From CAZMOK01 sp964567785 (GTDB lineage Bacteria; Bacteroidota; Bacteroidia; Bacteroidales; JAGOPY01), in the NCBI GenBank assembly GCA_964567785.1, contig CAZMOK010000048.1:1-20448 (forward strand): a stretch of 20,448 bases of DNA, written 5' to 3'. Every line of letters begins with the position of its first letter. Position 1 is the stretch's first letter. Positions 7,961 through 14,430 of the stretch are shown piece by piece. Position numbers and translations under genes: made by a program. The notes beneath the pieces are model-generated. The model searched no databases, was not told where the DNA came from, and worked only from the letters and a program-made list of their open reading frames with translations.

Positions 7961-9328
7961 ATGAAATATCTTTCTTTTTTTCTCTTACTATTGCTCCCCT
8001 TTGTTTCCAGGTCGCAGGTATTGATCGAGGAAACGACTGTTGATACATCAACTGTTATATATGGCCTTGATATACCCTGGGAAATACAGTGGGGCCACGA
8101 CAACCATCTTTGGGTTACAGAACGCTTCGGCAGGGTAAGCAGGGTGGATCCCGCAACAGGTGCACAGGATGTGATTTTGGATATTTCTGACCAGGTGATC
8201 CAGTCGGGAGAGTCTGGCCTGCTCGGAATGGAACTGCACCCCGACTTCGACAACAATCCTTTTGTTTATCTCGCCTACACCTACCCTGATGGCGGTAATA
8301 TCAAGGAAAGGATTTCAAGATTCGAATACCTGGGGGGTGAGCTGGTGAACGAAGAATACCTGATCAATAACATACGCGGCAGCACAAATCATGATGGCAG
8401 CCGTCTGATAATTTCAGATGATATGAAATTGTTCATAACCACAGGTGATGCACTGGTGCAGCCTGCGGCACAGAACATCAACGATCTTTCAGGCAAAGTG
8501 CTCAGGATAAACCTGGATGGATCAATCCCTGCCGATAATCCCTTTGGTTCCGATAACCCGGTCTGGTCATATGGCCACAGGAATGCACAGGGGCTTTTCC
8601 AGGGCCAGAACGGCATGCTCTACAGTTCCGAGCATGGCCCTTCAACAGATGATGAATTCAACATCATTGAACCGGGGAACAATTACGGTTGGCCTGAAGT
8701 GCACGGGTTCTGCGATCAGCCATGGGAAGAGGATTTCTGCTTTTCACATAATGTAGAAGAACCTGTCATAGCCTGGACACCGACGGTTGCTGCTTCCGAC
8801 ATCATCATTTATAATCATCCTGCCATTCCCGAATGGCAGGGAAGCGTTCTGATGACCACCCTCAAGAACAAAAGGATCTACGAGCTGGAACTGGATGGCA
8901 CGGGCATGGAAGTGCTGACTGAAAAGCAATTCTTCAATGATTACTGGGGCCGGCTGAGGGATATTTGCGTCGATCCTGATGGGGCTATTTACCTTGCCAC
9001 CAACGGCGACAGTTGGAGCAACACCAATCCGTTCACACACAGCATTATCAAAGTATGGAACGACAACTATTCAGGGGTAGGTGACCGGGAGAATCATCTT
9101 AATAAAAACATCATTGTACAACCGAACCCTGCAACCGGTCACATTGAGTTCAGTGCTCCTTCGGGCGGCTCATATAAGATACTTGAAACCGCAGGCCGGA
9201 TCTTTCTGGAAGGTGAGGCAACAAAAGGAATGAACAGGGTGAATATCGCTACTTTACCAAAAGGCACCTACATTCTCATGCTTGGCACTGATTCCGGCAA
9301 TTCAACTGCTCTGTTTGTCAAGAGATGA
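7961..9328 (+). CDS. Secreted PQQ-dependent aldose sugar dehydrogenase with T9SS sorting domain
   Basis: Glucose/sorbosone dehydrogenase family (GSDH, six-bladed propeller), expected to oxidise aldoses to lactones outside the cytoplasm with PQQ. The 455 aa begin with a Sec signal peptide (about residues 1-19, ending SRSQ). Family motifs: WVTERFGRVSRVD near 51-63, TNHDGSRL with H144 as probable catalytic base, LFITTGD, LSGKVLRINLDG, SYGHRNAQGL and EHGPSTDDEFNIIEPGNNYG. From about residue 376 a separate beta domain (VQPNPATGHIEFSAP to LPKGTYILML) matches a type A T9SS C-terminal domain, so the enzyme is probably exported through the outer membrane and anchored or released at the surface. No PQQ synthesis gene is in the window. 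The nearest gene is the divergent sensor kinase. The exact sugar cannot be read from sequence. Confidence 0.88.
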   Translation: MKYLSFFLLLLLPFVSRSQVLIEETTVDTSTVIYGLDIPWEIQWGHDNHLWVTERFGRVSRVDPATGAQDVILDISDQVIQSGESGLLGMELHPDFDNNPFVYLAYTYPDGGNIKERISRFEYLGGELVNEEYLINNIRGSTNHDGSRLIISDDMKLFITTGDALVQPAAQNINDLSGKVLRINLDGSIPADNPFGSDNPVWSYGHRNAQGLFQGQNGMLYSSEHGPSTDDEFNIIEPGNNYGWPEVHGFCDQPWEEDFCFSHNVEEPVIAWTPTVAASDIIIYNHPAIPEWQGSVLMTTLKNKRIYELELDGTGMEVLTEKQFFNDYWGRLRDICVDPDGAIYLATNGDSWSNTNPFTHSIIKVWNDNYSGVGDRENHLNKNIIVQPNPATGHIEFSAPSGGSYKILETAGRIFLEGEATKGMNRVNIATLPKGTYILMLGTDSGNSTALFVKR

Positions 9329-9363
9329 CCCCGCACCCAGTACCCAGCAACTAAAAAGCAATC

Positions 9364-9444
9364 TGACAATAATGACAATTGAAACAGTTTTGACAAGAAG
9401 GGCAATTGCGACAATTTTGACAATAAAGACAATAGTGACAATAT
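9364..9444 (+). repeat. Period-9 GACAAT array, 9 units
   Basis: Nine consecutive 9-bp units without indels: TGACAATAA, TGACAATTG, AAACAGTTT, TGACAAGAA, GGGCAATTG, CGACAATTT, TGACAATAA, AGACAATAG, TGACAATAT. The core nGACAAT is conserved and the last two positions vary. It lies between the convergent sugar dehydrogenase and etfA. Confidence 0.85.
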
Positions 9445-9445
9445 T

Positions 9446-9473
9446 CCATCAGCCATCAGCAAACAGCTTTGAG
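9446..9473 (+). repeat. Period-7 repeat, CCATCAG family
   Basis: CCATCAG, CCATCAG, CAAACAG, CTTTGAG: four heptamers directly after the period-9 array. The 9329-9584 gap also has a short GCACCCA, GTACCCA run at 9333-9346. Confidence 0.55.
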
Positions 9474-9493
9474 AATACGTATTTTTACGAATA

Positions 9494-9528
9494 ATTCAGA
9501 ATTAAGAATTTAGAATCAAAATTCATCT
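9494..9528 (+). repeat. Period-7 repeat, ATTCAGA family
   Basis: ATTCAGA, ATTAAGA, ATTTAGA, ATCAAAA, TTCATCT: degenerate heptamers related to the ACTCAGA array at 19296-19330. Confidence 0.55.
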
Positions 9529-9538
9529 AAACTTTTTA

Positions 9539-9563
9539 TCCTCCGTAACGAAGTGAAGGAGGA
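9539..9563 (+). repeat. Hairpin with loop related to the 39-bp element
   Basis: Stem TCCTCC with GGAGGA (6 bp), loop GTAACGAAGTGAA (13 nt). The loop shares AACG-n-AGTGAA with the loop of the 8-46 and 16415-16453 elements, while the stem sequence differs. It lies in the convergent gap between the sugar dehydrogenase and etfA, followed by heptamers AAGCTCT, CAACTCT, AAGCTCT up to the etfA stop. Confidence 0.55.
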
Positions 9564-9584
9564 CTAAGCTCTCAACTCTAAGCT

Positions 9585-10550
9585 CTATTTAGCTTCTTTG
9601 ATCTTATCGATCAGTTCGGGCACCACCTTATGCACATCCCCAACGATACCATAATCGGCCGCCTCGAAGATCGGGGCATCCTTATCGGTATTGACGGCAA
9701 TGATATGTTTTGAGGCGCTCACTCCGCCAAGGTGCTGGATAGCTCCTGATATACCCAGTGCAAAATAGACGTTCGGTGCGATGATCTTCCCTGTCTGGCC
9801 TACGTGCTCTTCATGAGGCCTCCAGCCTTCATCGGAAACCGGCCTTGAACAACCGGTAGCAGCGCCGAGCAGGCCTGCAAGCTCTTCGATGATATTAAAT
9901 TTTTCGGCACTTTTCATACCACGCCCGCCCGAAACAACTATCTCTGCATCGGTGAGGAGGATCTTGTCAGTGACTTTCGAGGTATCGAGTACCCTGGTCT
10001 TGATATCCCCTTCCGATACATCAGGTGTGTATTCCTCAAAGGCAGCATCTTCAGGAGCTTCGATTATGTCAACCGCGTTCTGGAAAAGGGTAACCACCTT
10101 CACCTCGGATTTAATCTCCACATTGGTAACCGCCTTACCTGTAAAGACTCCTTTTTTGACAGTGAAAGGATCGAGCGATACAGGTAGTGAGGTAGCTCCT
10201 GAGACGACACCTGCGCGAAGTTTCACGGCAACCCTGGGAGCAACCGCTTTTCCGGCAAAGTTATGTGCAATGACAACCACATTTGCATCTTCCTTGTTTG
10301 CTACATCAGCTATTATGGCTGCAAAGGCCTGGTCGTCGAGCGATGAAAGATGGTCGCCTTTTGCAGAGACGATCTTTTTGGCACCGAACTTTGAAAGAGA
10401 GTCCAGTTCTTCCTTTTCCACATTTCCGATCGAAAGGGCCACAGCGTCGGTTTCCATTTGATCGGCGAGCTGGTGGGCATATGATACCAGCTCATGAGTG
10501 AGTTTCTTGAATTTTCCGTCCCAATTCTCGGTATATACTAAAACAGACAT
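9585..10550 (-). CDS. etfA: Electron transfer flavoprotein, alpha subunit
   Basis: FAD-carrying subunit of the ETF heterodimer, which accepts electrons from the acyl-CoA dehydrogenase encoded two genes upstream. At 321 aa it has normal family length. The C-terminal FAD domain is unmistakable: GGRGMKSAEKF, GCSRPVSDEGWRP, HVGQTGKIIAPNVYFALG, GISGAIQHLGG and NTDKDAPIFEAADYGIVGD. The N-terminal third is the usual Rossmann-like half (VYTENWDGKFKK). The gene follows etfB after 42 bp, so the two are almost certainly cotranscribed. Whether this ETF bifurcates electrons or is of the simple respiratory type cannot be settled by eye; the HdrD-like membrane protein at 3582 favours transfer to menaquinone. 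Confidence 0.96.
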   Translation of the reverse strand: MSVLVYTENWDGKFKKLTHELVSYAHQLADQMETDAVALSIGNVEKEELDSLSKFGAKKIVSAKGDHLSSLDDQAFAAIIADVANKEDANVVVIAHNFAGKAVAPRVAVKLRAGVVSGATSLPVSLDPFTVKKGVFTGKAVTNVEIKSEVKVVTLFQNAVDIIEAPEDAAFEEYTPDVSEGDIKTRVLDTSKVTDKILLTDAEIVVSGGRGMKSAEKFNIIEELAGLLGAATGCSRPVSDEGWRPHEEHVGQTGKIIAPNVYFALGISGAIQHLGGVSASKHIIAVNTDKDAPIFEAADYGIVGDVHKVVPELIDKIKEAK

Positions 10551-10592
10551 TTTTCTCTAATTTAATTTGATAATCAATTACTTGAATATTGA

Positions 10593-11342
10593 TCAGATGA
10601 CCTTGAGCTCATCACGCAGGATGTTCACCAGTTCCTCAATGTTATCCTCTTCGATCATCTTGCAGCTAGGCTTCGCCTCCGGCTTTTCAAAACTCTTATG
10701 GTCAGTAAGCTCAGGCTGGTTGGAAGATTCTACAACCTGCAATGGTTTCTTCCTGGCCATCATGATGCCCCTCATGGAGGGGATCCTGGGCTCTATGGCT
10801 ATCCCTTTCTGAACAACAGCAATGAAGGGAAGTTCTGAGCTCAGGTGTTGCTGTCCTCCGTCTATCTCTCTCTTTACCTTTACTTCACCATTTTCAATAT
10901 CCATACCCGAAACAGCGGTAATAGAGGGAACTTCAAGAAATTCGGCAAGCATTCCGCCAACCATCGATCCATTGTAATCACTTGAATCGATGCCGCAAAG
11001 GACCACCTCGTAGGGGTTATCCTTCACAAAAGCAGCGAGCTCTTCTGCCACCTGGAACGAATCCTTCGCTTCGGTGTCGATCCTGAAAGCATCATCGGCG
11101 CCGATTGCCAGCGCTTTCCTGATGGTGGGCTCGGCATCTTTAGTACCTACATTCAGCACAGTTACTTTCTCAATGGCACCCCCTGATTGCTCCTTCAGCT
11201 CGAGTGCCCGGGTAAGAGCCAGCTCATCCCACGGGTTGATGATCCACTGCACGCCGGAACTGTCGAATTCGGTCATGTCAGAATTGAACCGGATCTTGGT
11301 GGTCGTGTCTGGCACATTACTGATACATACGAGTATTTTCAT
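10593..11342 (-). CDS. etfB: Electron transfer flavoprotein, beta subunit
   Basis: Partner of EtfA, 249 aa, normal length. It starts MKILVCISNVPDTT and carries NPWDELALTRALELKE, ALAIGADDAFRI, the CGIDSSDYNGSMVGGMLAEFL nucleotide-site segment and VQKGIAIEPRIPSMRGIMMARKKPL, all standard for EtfB. It lies 189 bp downstream of the acyl-CoA dehydrogenase, a gap filled with inverted period-9 repeats, and 42 bp upstream of etfA. No TAnnTTTG box was found directly upstream, so it may depend on the dehydrogenase promoter, but an unrecognised promoter in the gap is possible. Confidence 0.95.
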   Translation of the reverse strand: MKILVCISNVPDTTTKIRFNSDMTEFDSSGVQWIINPWDELALTRALELKEQSGGAIEKVTVLNVGTKDAEPTIRKALAIGADDAFRIDTEAKDSFQVAEELAAFVKDNPYEVVLCGIDSSDYNGSMVGGMLAEFLEVPSITAVSGMDIENGEVKVKREIDGGQQHLSSELPFIAVVQKGIAIEPRIPSMRGIMMARKKPLQVVESSNQPELTDHKSFEKPEAKPSCKMIEEDNIEELVNILRDELKVI

Positions 11343-11420
11343 GTTCTTTTATTTATATGATTTTGTTTGATAAACAGTAATTAAGAAAATTTATGTCAAT
11401 TCTAATAGCTTTATCCTGGC

Positions 11421-11456
11421 ATTGCCTCTATTGCACCATTGTCACTATTGTCAGGC
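11421..11456 (-). repeat. Period-9 ATTGTC array (inverted arm)
   Basis: ATTGCCTCT, ATTGCACC (8 bp), ATTGTCACT, ATTGTCAGG: the period-9 family in inverse orientation. Positions 11438-11453 are complementary to 11505-11520 at 14 of 16 positions. Confidence 0.6.
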
Positions 11457-11495
11457 TTACTTAAAGCCAAGCTTTGAAGCGAATGAAACAAGCAC

Positions 11496-11531
11496 ACGAC
11501 AATTTGACAATGATGACAATTGCGACAATTT
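11496..11531 (+). repeat. Period-9 GACAAT array, 4 units
   Basis: ACGACAATT, TGACAATGA, TGACAATTG, CGACAATTT. It ends against the acyl-CoA dehydrogenase stop at 11532. With the opposite-strand copies at 11421-11456 it could fold the acd-etfB intercistronic RNA into a long hairpin; a small GGCTT/AAGCC hairpin (11454-11468) lies between the arms. Confidence 0.75.
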
Positions 11532-12671
11532 CTAGTGTAACAAACTCCGCGAAATTACAATTTTCTGGATTTCCGAGGTGCCTTCGTAGATCTGGGTGAG
11601 CTTTGCTTCGCGCATAAGGCGCTCTACGTGGTATTCCTTCACATAGCCGTAGCCTCCGTGGACCTGTACGGCATCTGTGGTAACCTCCATTGAAATATCG
11701 GCAGCATAGAGTTTTGCCATTGAGCTTGCAAGGCTGTATGGCTTACCCTGGTCCTTCAGCCAGGCTGCCTTGTAGGTAAAGTTGCGCGCGGCTTCAACCT
11801 TTACCGCCATATCAGCCAGCTTGAATGATATGCCCTGATGCTGTGCGATAGGCTTTCCAAAAGCTTTTCTTTCCTTGGCATACTCGACTGCCCTTTCCAG
11901 GGCGCCTGCTGCTATGCCCACAGCCTGGGCGGCTATGCCGATTCTTCCGCCCTCAAGTATTTTCATGGCAAAAGTAAACCCGAAACCATCATCTCCTATC
12001 CGGTTCTCTTTCGGGACCTTAACATCGGTGAACATGACGGAGTGGGTGTCGGAACTGCGCATTCCCATTTTGTTTTCATGGGGGGCAAGCGTGATACCGG
12101 GCGAATCTTTTTCCACTATGAAGGCATTTATTCCGTGATGTTTCTTATCAGGATGGGTTTGTGCGATGACAATGTAGTAAGAGGCGATCTTTGCATTGGT
12201 GATCCAGTTCTTTGTTCCGTTAACCAGATAGTGGTCGCCCTTGTCCTCGGCAGTAGTGCGCTGGTGGGTGGCATCCGAACCGGCCTCGGGCTCCGAAAGC
12301 AGGAAAGCGCCAAGCTTTTCCCCGGTTGCCATAAGCTTGAGGAACTTCTCCTTCTGCTCATCAGTGCCCCATTTCTCTACGCCATAACATACAAGAGAAT
12401 TATGGACCGAAAGGATAACAGAGGTTGCCGAATCCACCTTCGAAAGCTCCTCCATGGCAAGCACATACGACAAGGTATCCATGCCGCCGCCACCATACTT
12501 TTCATCCACCATCATCCCGAAAAAGCCGAGATCGATAAGGTTTTTCACATGATGTGTGGGCGGCTCGGCCTTTTCATCCCTCTCAATTACATCTTTAATA
12601 AGTTCACGCTGAGCATAATCCCTTGCCGCCTGGCGGATCAACTCCTGTTCTTCGGTAAAATCGAAATTCAT
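11532..12671 (-). CDS. Acyl-CoA dehydrogenase, probably short-chain (butyryl-CoA)
   Basis: FAD-dependent oxidation of an acyl-CoA to the trans-2-enoyl-CoA, with electrons passing to EtfAB. The 379 aa match the bacterial short-chain group, with the three usual domains. Visible motifs: AMEELSKVDSATSVILSVHN, FLLSEPEAGSDATHQRT, NGTKNWITNA, GFGFTFAMKILEGGRIGIAA, QAVGIAAGALERAVEYAKER, VQVHGGYGYVKEYHVERLMR and the catalytic loop IYEGTSEIQ with E363 as the base. The position of Glu in that loop is that of short- and medium-chain enzymes rather than the long-chain or isovaleryl type. It heads the acd-etfB-etfA set. Butyryl-CoA as substrate is inferred from icmF and the crotonase/thiolase genes; chain length is not proven. 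Confidence 0.93.
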   Translation of the reverse strand: MNFDFTEEQELIRQAARDYAQRELIKDVIERDEKAEPPTHHVKNLIDLGFFGMMVDEKYGGGGMDTLSYVLAMEELSKVDSATSVILSVHNSLVCYGVEKWGTDEQKEKFLKLMATGEKLGAFLLSEPEAGSDATHQRTTAEDKGDHYLVNGTKNWITNAKIASYYIVIAQTHPDKKHHGINAFIVEKDSPGITLAPHENKMGMRSSDTHSVMFTDVKVPKENRIGDDGFGFTFAMKILEGGRIGIAAQAVGIAAGALERAVEYAKERKAFGKPIAQHQGISFKLADMAVKVEAARNFTYKAAWLKDQGKPYSLASSMAKLYAADISMEVTTDAVQVHGGYGYVKEYHVERLMREAKLTQIYEGTSEIQKIVISRSLLH

Positions 12672-13002
12672 GCTGGTATGTTTGTTAATGAAAAGATTGA
12701 CATTAACAAATATAGAAAAATCCGCTTTAAAGCCGCTGAAATTGAGAATTATTAAAGATCCTGCAGATTTCTACGGTAGCTTTGTATTCTTTCACAATTT
12801 CTCTCAATATTTCCCCCGGCATTGCTCACCGCCGATGCCAGTTTCCAACCACTGCACCATACCACCCCCTGCCTGGACAATGGGGTAGCGGATGTTGAAG
12901 AGGGATGTTGTCCGGTCCATTACAAATAATAAAATATAAATAGCAGGCAGTAAAAAATATACCCTAACTGAACACTAAACACTAAAAACTGAGCACTGAA
13001 TA
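12672..13002. other. 331-bp intergenic region between acyl-CoA dehydrogenase and elbB
   Basis: Holds the candidate acd promoter box at 12707-12714, an AT-rich stretch around 12925-12960 and the period-7 array from 12971. A TAGCTTTG word at 12777-12784 (+) has no plus-strand gene behind it. The small reading frames here do not look like proteins, and I see no RNA gene. Confidence 0.6.
12707..12714 (-). promoter_or_regulatory. Candidate -7 box for acd-etfBA
   Basis: Minus-strand TATATTTG matches TAnnTTTG, 36 bp upstream of the acyl-CoA dehydrogenase ATG. No clean -33 TTTG is seen. The identical octamer precedes the enoyl-CoA hydratase at 20131-20124, which would fit shared expression of the two sets. 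Confidence 0.4.
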
Positions 13003-13005
13003 CTA
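12971..13005 (+). repeat. Period-7 array running into the elbB stop codon
   Basis: AACACTA, AACACTA, AAAACTG, AGCACTG, AATACTA: five heptamers. The last one ends exactly on the elbB stop codon (CTA on the plus strand, TAG on the coding strand). Confidence 0.75.
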
Positions 13006-13653
13006 ATTAAGGTCTTCAAGCATAGCCTTCACTACATTGAAAGCGCCGTCGTATATCTGCTCTATATTGGCATCCAGCATATAGCAGGGCGTGGTGTACA
13101 CCTTGTTGGTTTTGTCAACTGTAACCTCTCCATGAGTAGTGTTGACATGCCTGCCGCCCATTTTACCTATTGCCTCTGCCGTTCCGGGATCACTGCCTAT
13201 GGTCACTTCAACATTTTCAATGATACCGGCGATCACTGCCGGAGATATACACAGAGCACCTATAGGCTTTCCTTTTTCGTGCATCGATTTCACTGCTTTT
13301 TCCACATCGGGGTTAACCTTGCTTTCCGGTCCTTCAAATGCAAAGGAAGACAGGTTCTTGGCTGCGCCGAAGCCACCCGGGAATATAATGACATCAAAAT
13401 CATCGGCCGAAAACTCCGAAAGGGATTTTATATCACCTCTGGCTATTCTAGCTGATTCCACCAGTACGTTCCTTTTTTCGTTCATCTCGTCACCGGTGAG
13501 GTGGTTGACCACATGATACTGGTCAATGTCAGGGGCAAAACATTCGTATCCGGCGCTCTGCTGCTTGATGGCCAGCATGGTAAGGGTTGCTTCATGGATC
13601 TCCGATCCGTCATATACTCCGCTTCCTGCCAGGATTACTGCAAATTTTTTCAT
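13003..13653 (-). CDS. elbB: ElbB-like DJ-1/PfpI family protein (glyoxalase-type)
   Basis: DJ-1/PfpI superfamily protein of the ElbB branch, 216 aa, cytoplasmic. The N-terminus MKKFAVILAGSGVYDGSEIH, FPGGFGAAKNLSSFA and the nucleophile elbow GALCISPAV (C135) are characteristic, as is the late GGRHVNTTHGEVTVD segment. ElbB of E. coli has been linked to isoprenoid synthesis and glyoxalase activity, but the physiological role is poorly defined, so the substrate here is unknown. It is divergent from the DCC-family gene at 13778 and has no obvious link with the fatty-acid genes. Confidence 0.88.
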   Translation of the reverse strand: MKKFAVILAGSGVYDGSEIHEATLTMLAIKQQSAGYECFAPDIDQYHVVNHLTGDEMNEKRNVLVESARIARGDIKSLSEFSADDFDVIIFPGGFGAAKNLSSFAFEGPESKVNPDVEKAVKSMHEKGKPIGALCISPAVIAGIIENVEVTIGSDPGTAEAIGKMGGRHVNTTHGEVTVDKTNKVYTTPCYMLDANIEQIYDGAFNVVKAMLEDLN

Positions 13654-13728
13654 AGTATTGATCTTTTTATGTTATTTCCAGATAATTTTATTAGAAAAGA
13701 TAAAATTAACAAAAGACACCGGGCCTAT

Positions 13729-13736
13729 CAAATGTA
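13729..13736 (-). promoter_or_regulatory. Candidate -7 box for elbB
   Basis: Minus-strand TACATTTG matches TAnnTTTG, about 75 bp upstream of the elbB start. The -33 element is not clear. Confidence 0.3.
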
Positions 13737-13777
13737 CAATCAACAAATACGGGTCATATCATGTTTACTTACCGGTA

Positions 13778-14185
13778 ATGAGTCAGAATAAAAAAAATAT
13801 CATCTTCTTCGACGGGGTCTGCAACCTCTGCAACGGGGCTGTAACCTTCATCATAGAAAGGGACAAGAGAAACCAGTTCCACTTTGCATCGTTACAATCG
13901 GAATTTGCCAGGGATTTTCTCTCCGGCTATCCGGAACTGCCTCCCGATCTGGATTCCATCGTCTACGTGGAAGGTGGGCAAGCGTATTACAAATCTGTTG
14001 CCGCCATAAAAATTGCCCGTAAGCTCGGCGGGATCTATAAAATGGCGGTTATTTTCAGGGTGCTGCCACGGAAGCTAAGCGACTGGCTTTATGATTACAT
14101 TGCCCGGAACAGGTACAAATGGTTTGGGAAAAGAGAAAGCTGTATGGTTCCTGACCCTTCTCTTCAGTCAAGATTTCTGGGTTGA
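13778..14185 (+). CDS. DCC-family (DUF393) thiol-disulfide oxidoreductase-like protein
   Basis: Small thioredoxin-fold-like protein of 135 aa. The hallmark is IIFFDGVCNLCNG near the N-terminus, with the conserved D12-G and the redox pair C15-x2-C18. FHFASLQSEFARDFL, DSIVYVEGG and YYKSVAAIKIARKLGG are also typical of the family. The frame is open upstream to 13526, but the family motif begins a few residues after the ATG at 13778, and an earlier start would overlap the divergent elbB, so I use 13778. The biochemical role of DCC proteins is not well established. Confidence 0.88.
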   Translation: MSQNKKNIIFFDGVCNLCNGAVTFIIERDKRNQFHFASLQSEFARDFLSGYPELPPDLDSIVYVEGGQAYYKSVAAIKIARKLGGIYKMAVIFRVLPRKLSDWLYDYIARNRYKWFGKRESCMVPDPSLQSRFLG

Positions 14186-14186
14186 T

Positions 14187-14238
14187 TTTTTCAGCTTTTT
14201 CAATTTTTCACCCACTGACTATAGTCACTGAGTGAAAA
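14187..14238 (+). other. TTTTTCA repeats leading into a 34-bp imperfect palindrome
   Basis: TTTTTCAGC, TTTTTCAA, TTTTTCAC runs lead into a dyad at 14205-14238: outer arms TTTTCAC and GTGAAAA, inner perfect palindrome TGACTATAGTCA. The dyad starts 19 bp after the DCC-family stop. It may act as a terminator-like hairpin or a regulator site; no T-run follows. Confidence 0.45.
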
Positions 14239-14430
14239 GGTATACCCATTTATAAAACCCTCATTATCTATTATATAGACATTCTTGCATGTTTAACGAT
14301 TGAAATACCTGGCAGCCTGAAATCATTTTAATTGTTTCATTATTCTTAAATTCGTCCTTTTAAGCTAAATCCGGTTTCCGGACAATCGCAGTTTAAGGCA
14401 TTATTAAAGTCAGCAAAAACCAAAACCATC

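Noticed and set aside
9364..9444. Possible CRISPR or minisatellite-coded peptide in the GACAAT array
   Set aside because: Units are 9 bp with no separate spacers, no cas gene is present, and the open frame through it is a trivial result of the repeat.
11838..12755. 305-codon plus-strand open frame antisense to the acyl-CoA dehydrogenase
   Set aside because: It is a shadow of a well-supported gene, with no recognisable domain and unnatural composition.
12670..12888. Small plus-strand ORF between acd and elbB
   Set aside because: No ribosome site, no recognisable sequence, and it overlaps the acd promoter region.
12858..12899. Terminator-like CCCC/GGGG stem downstream of elbB
   Set aside because: Six-bp stem with a 13-nt loop and no U-tract in the elbB direction, and it lies over 100 bp from the stop codon.
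13526..13777. N-terminal extension of the DCC-family protein
   Set aside because: It would overlap the divergent elbB and its promoter; the family starts just before the DGVCNLC motif.
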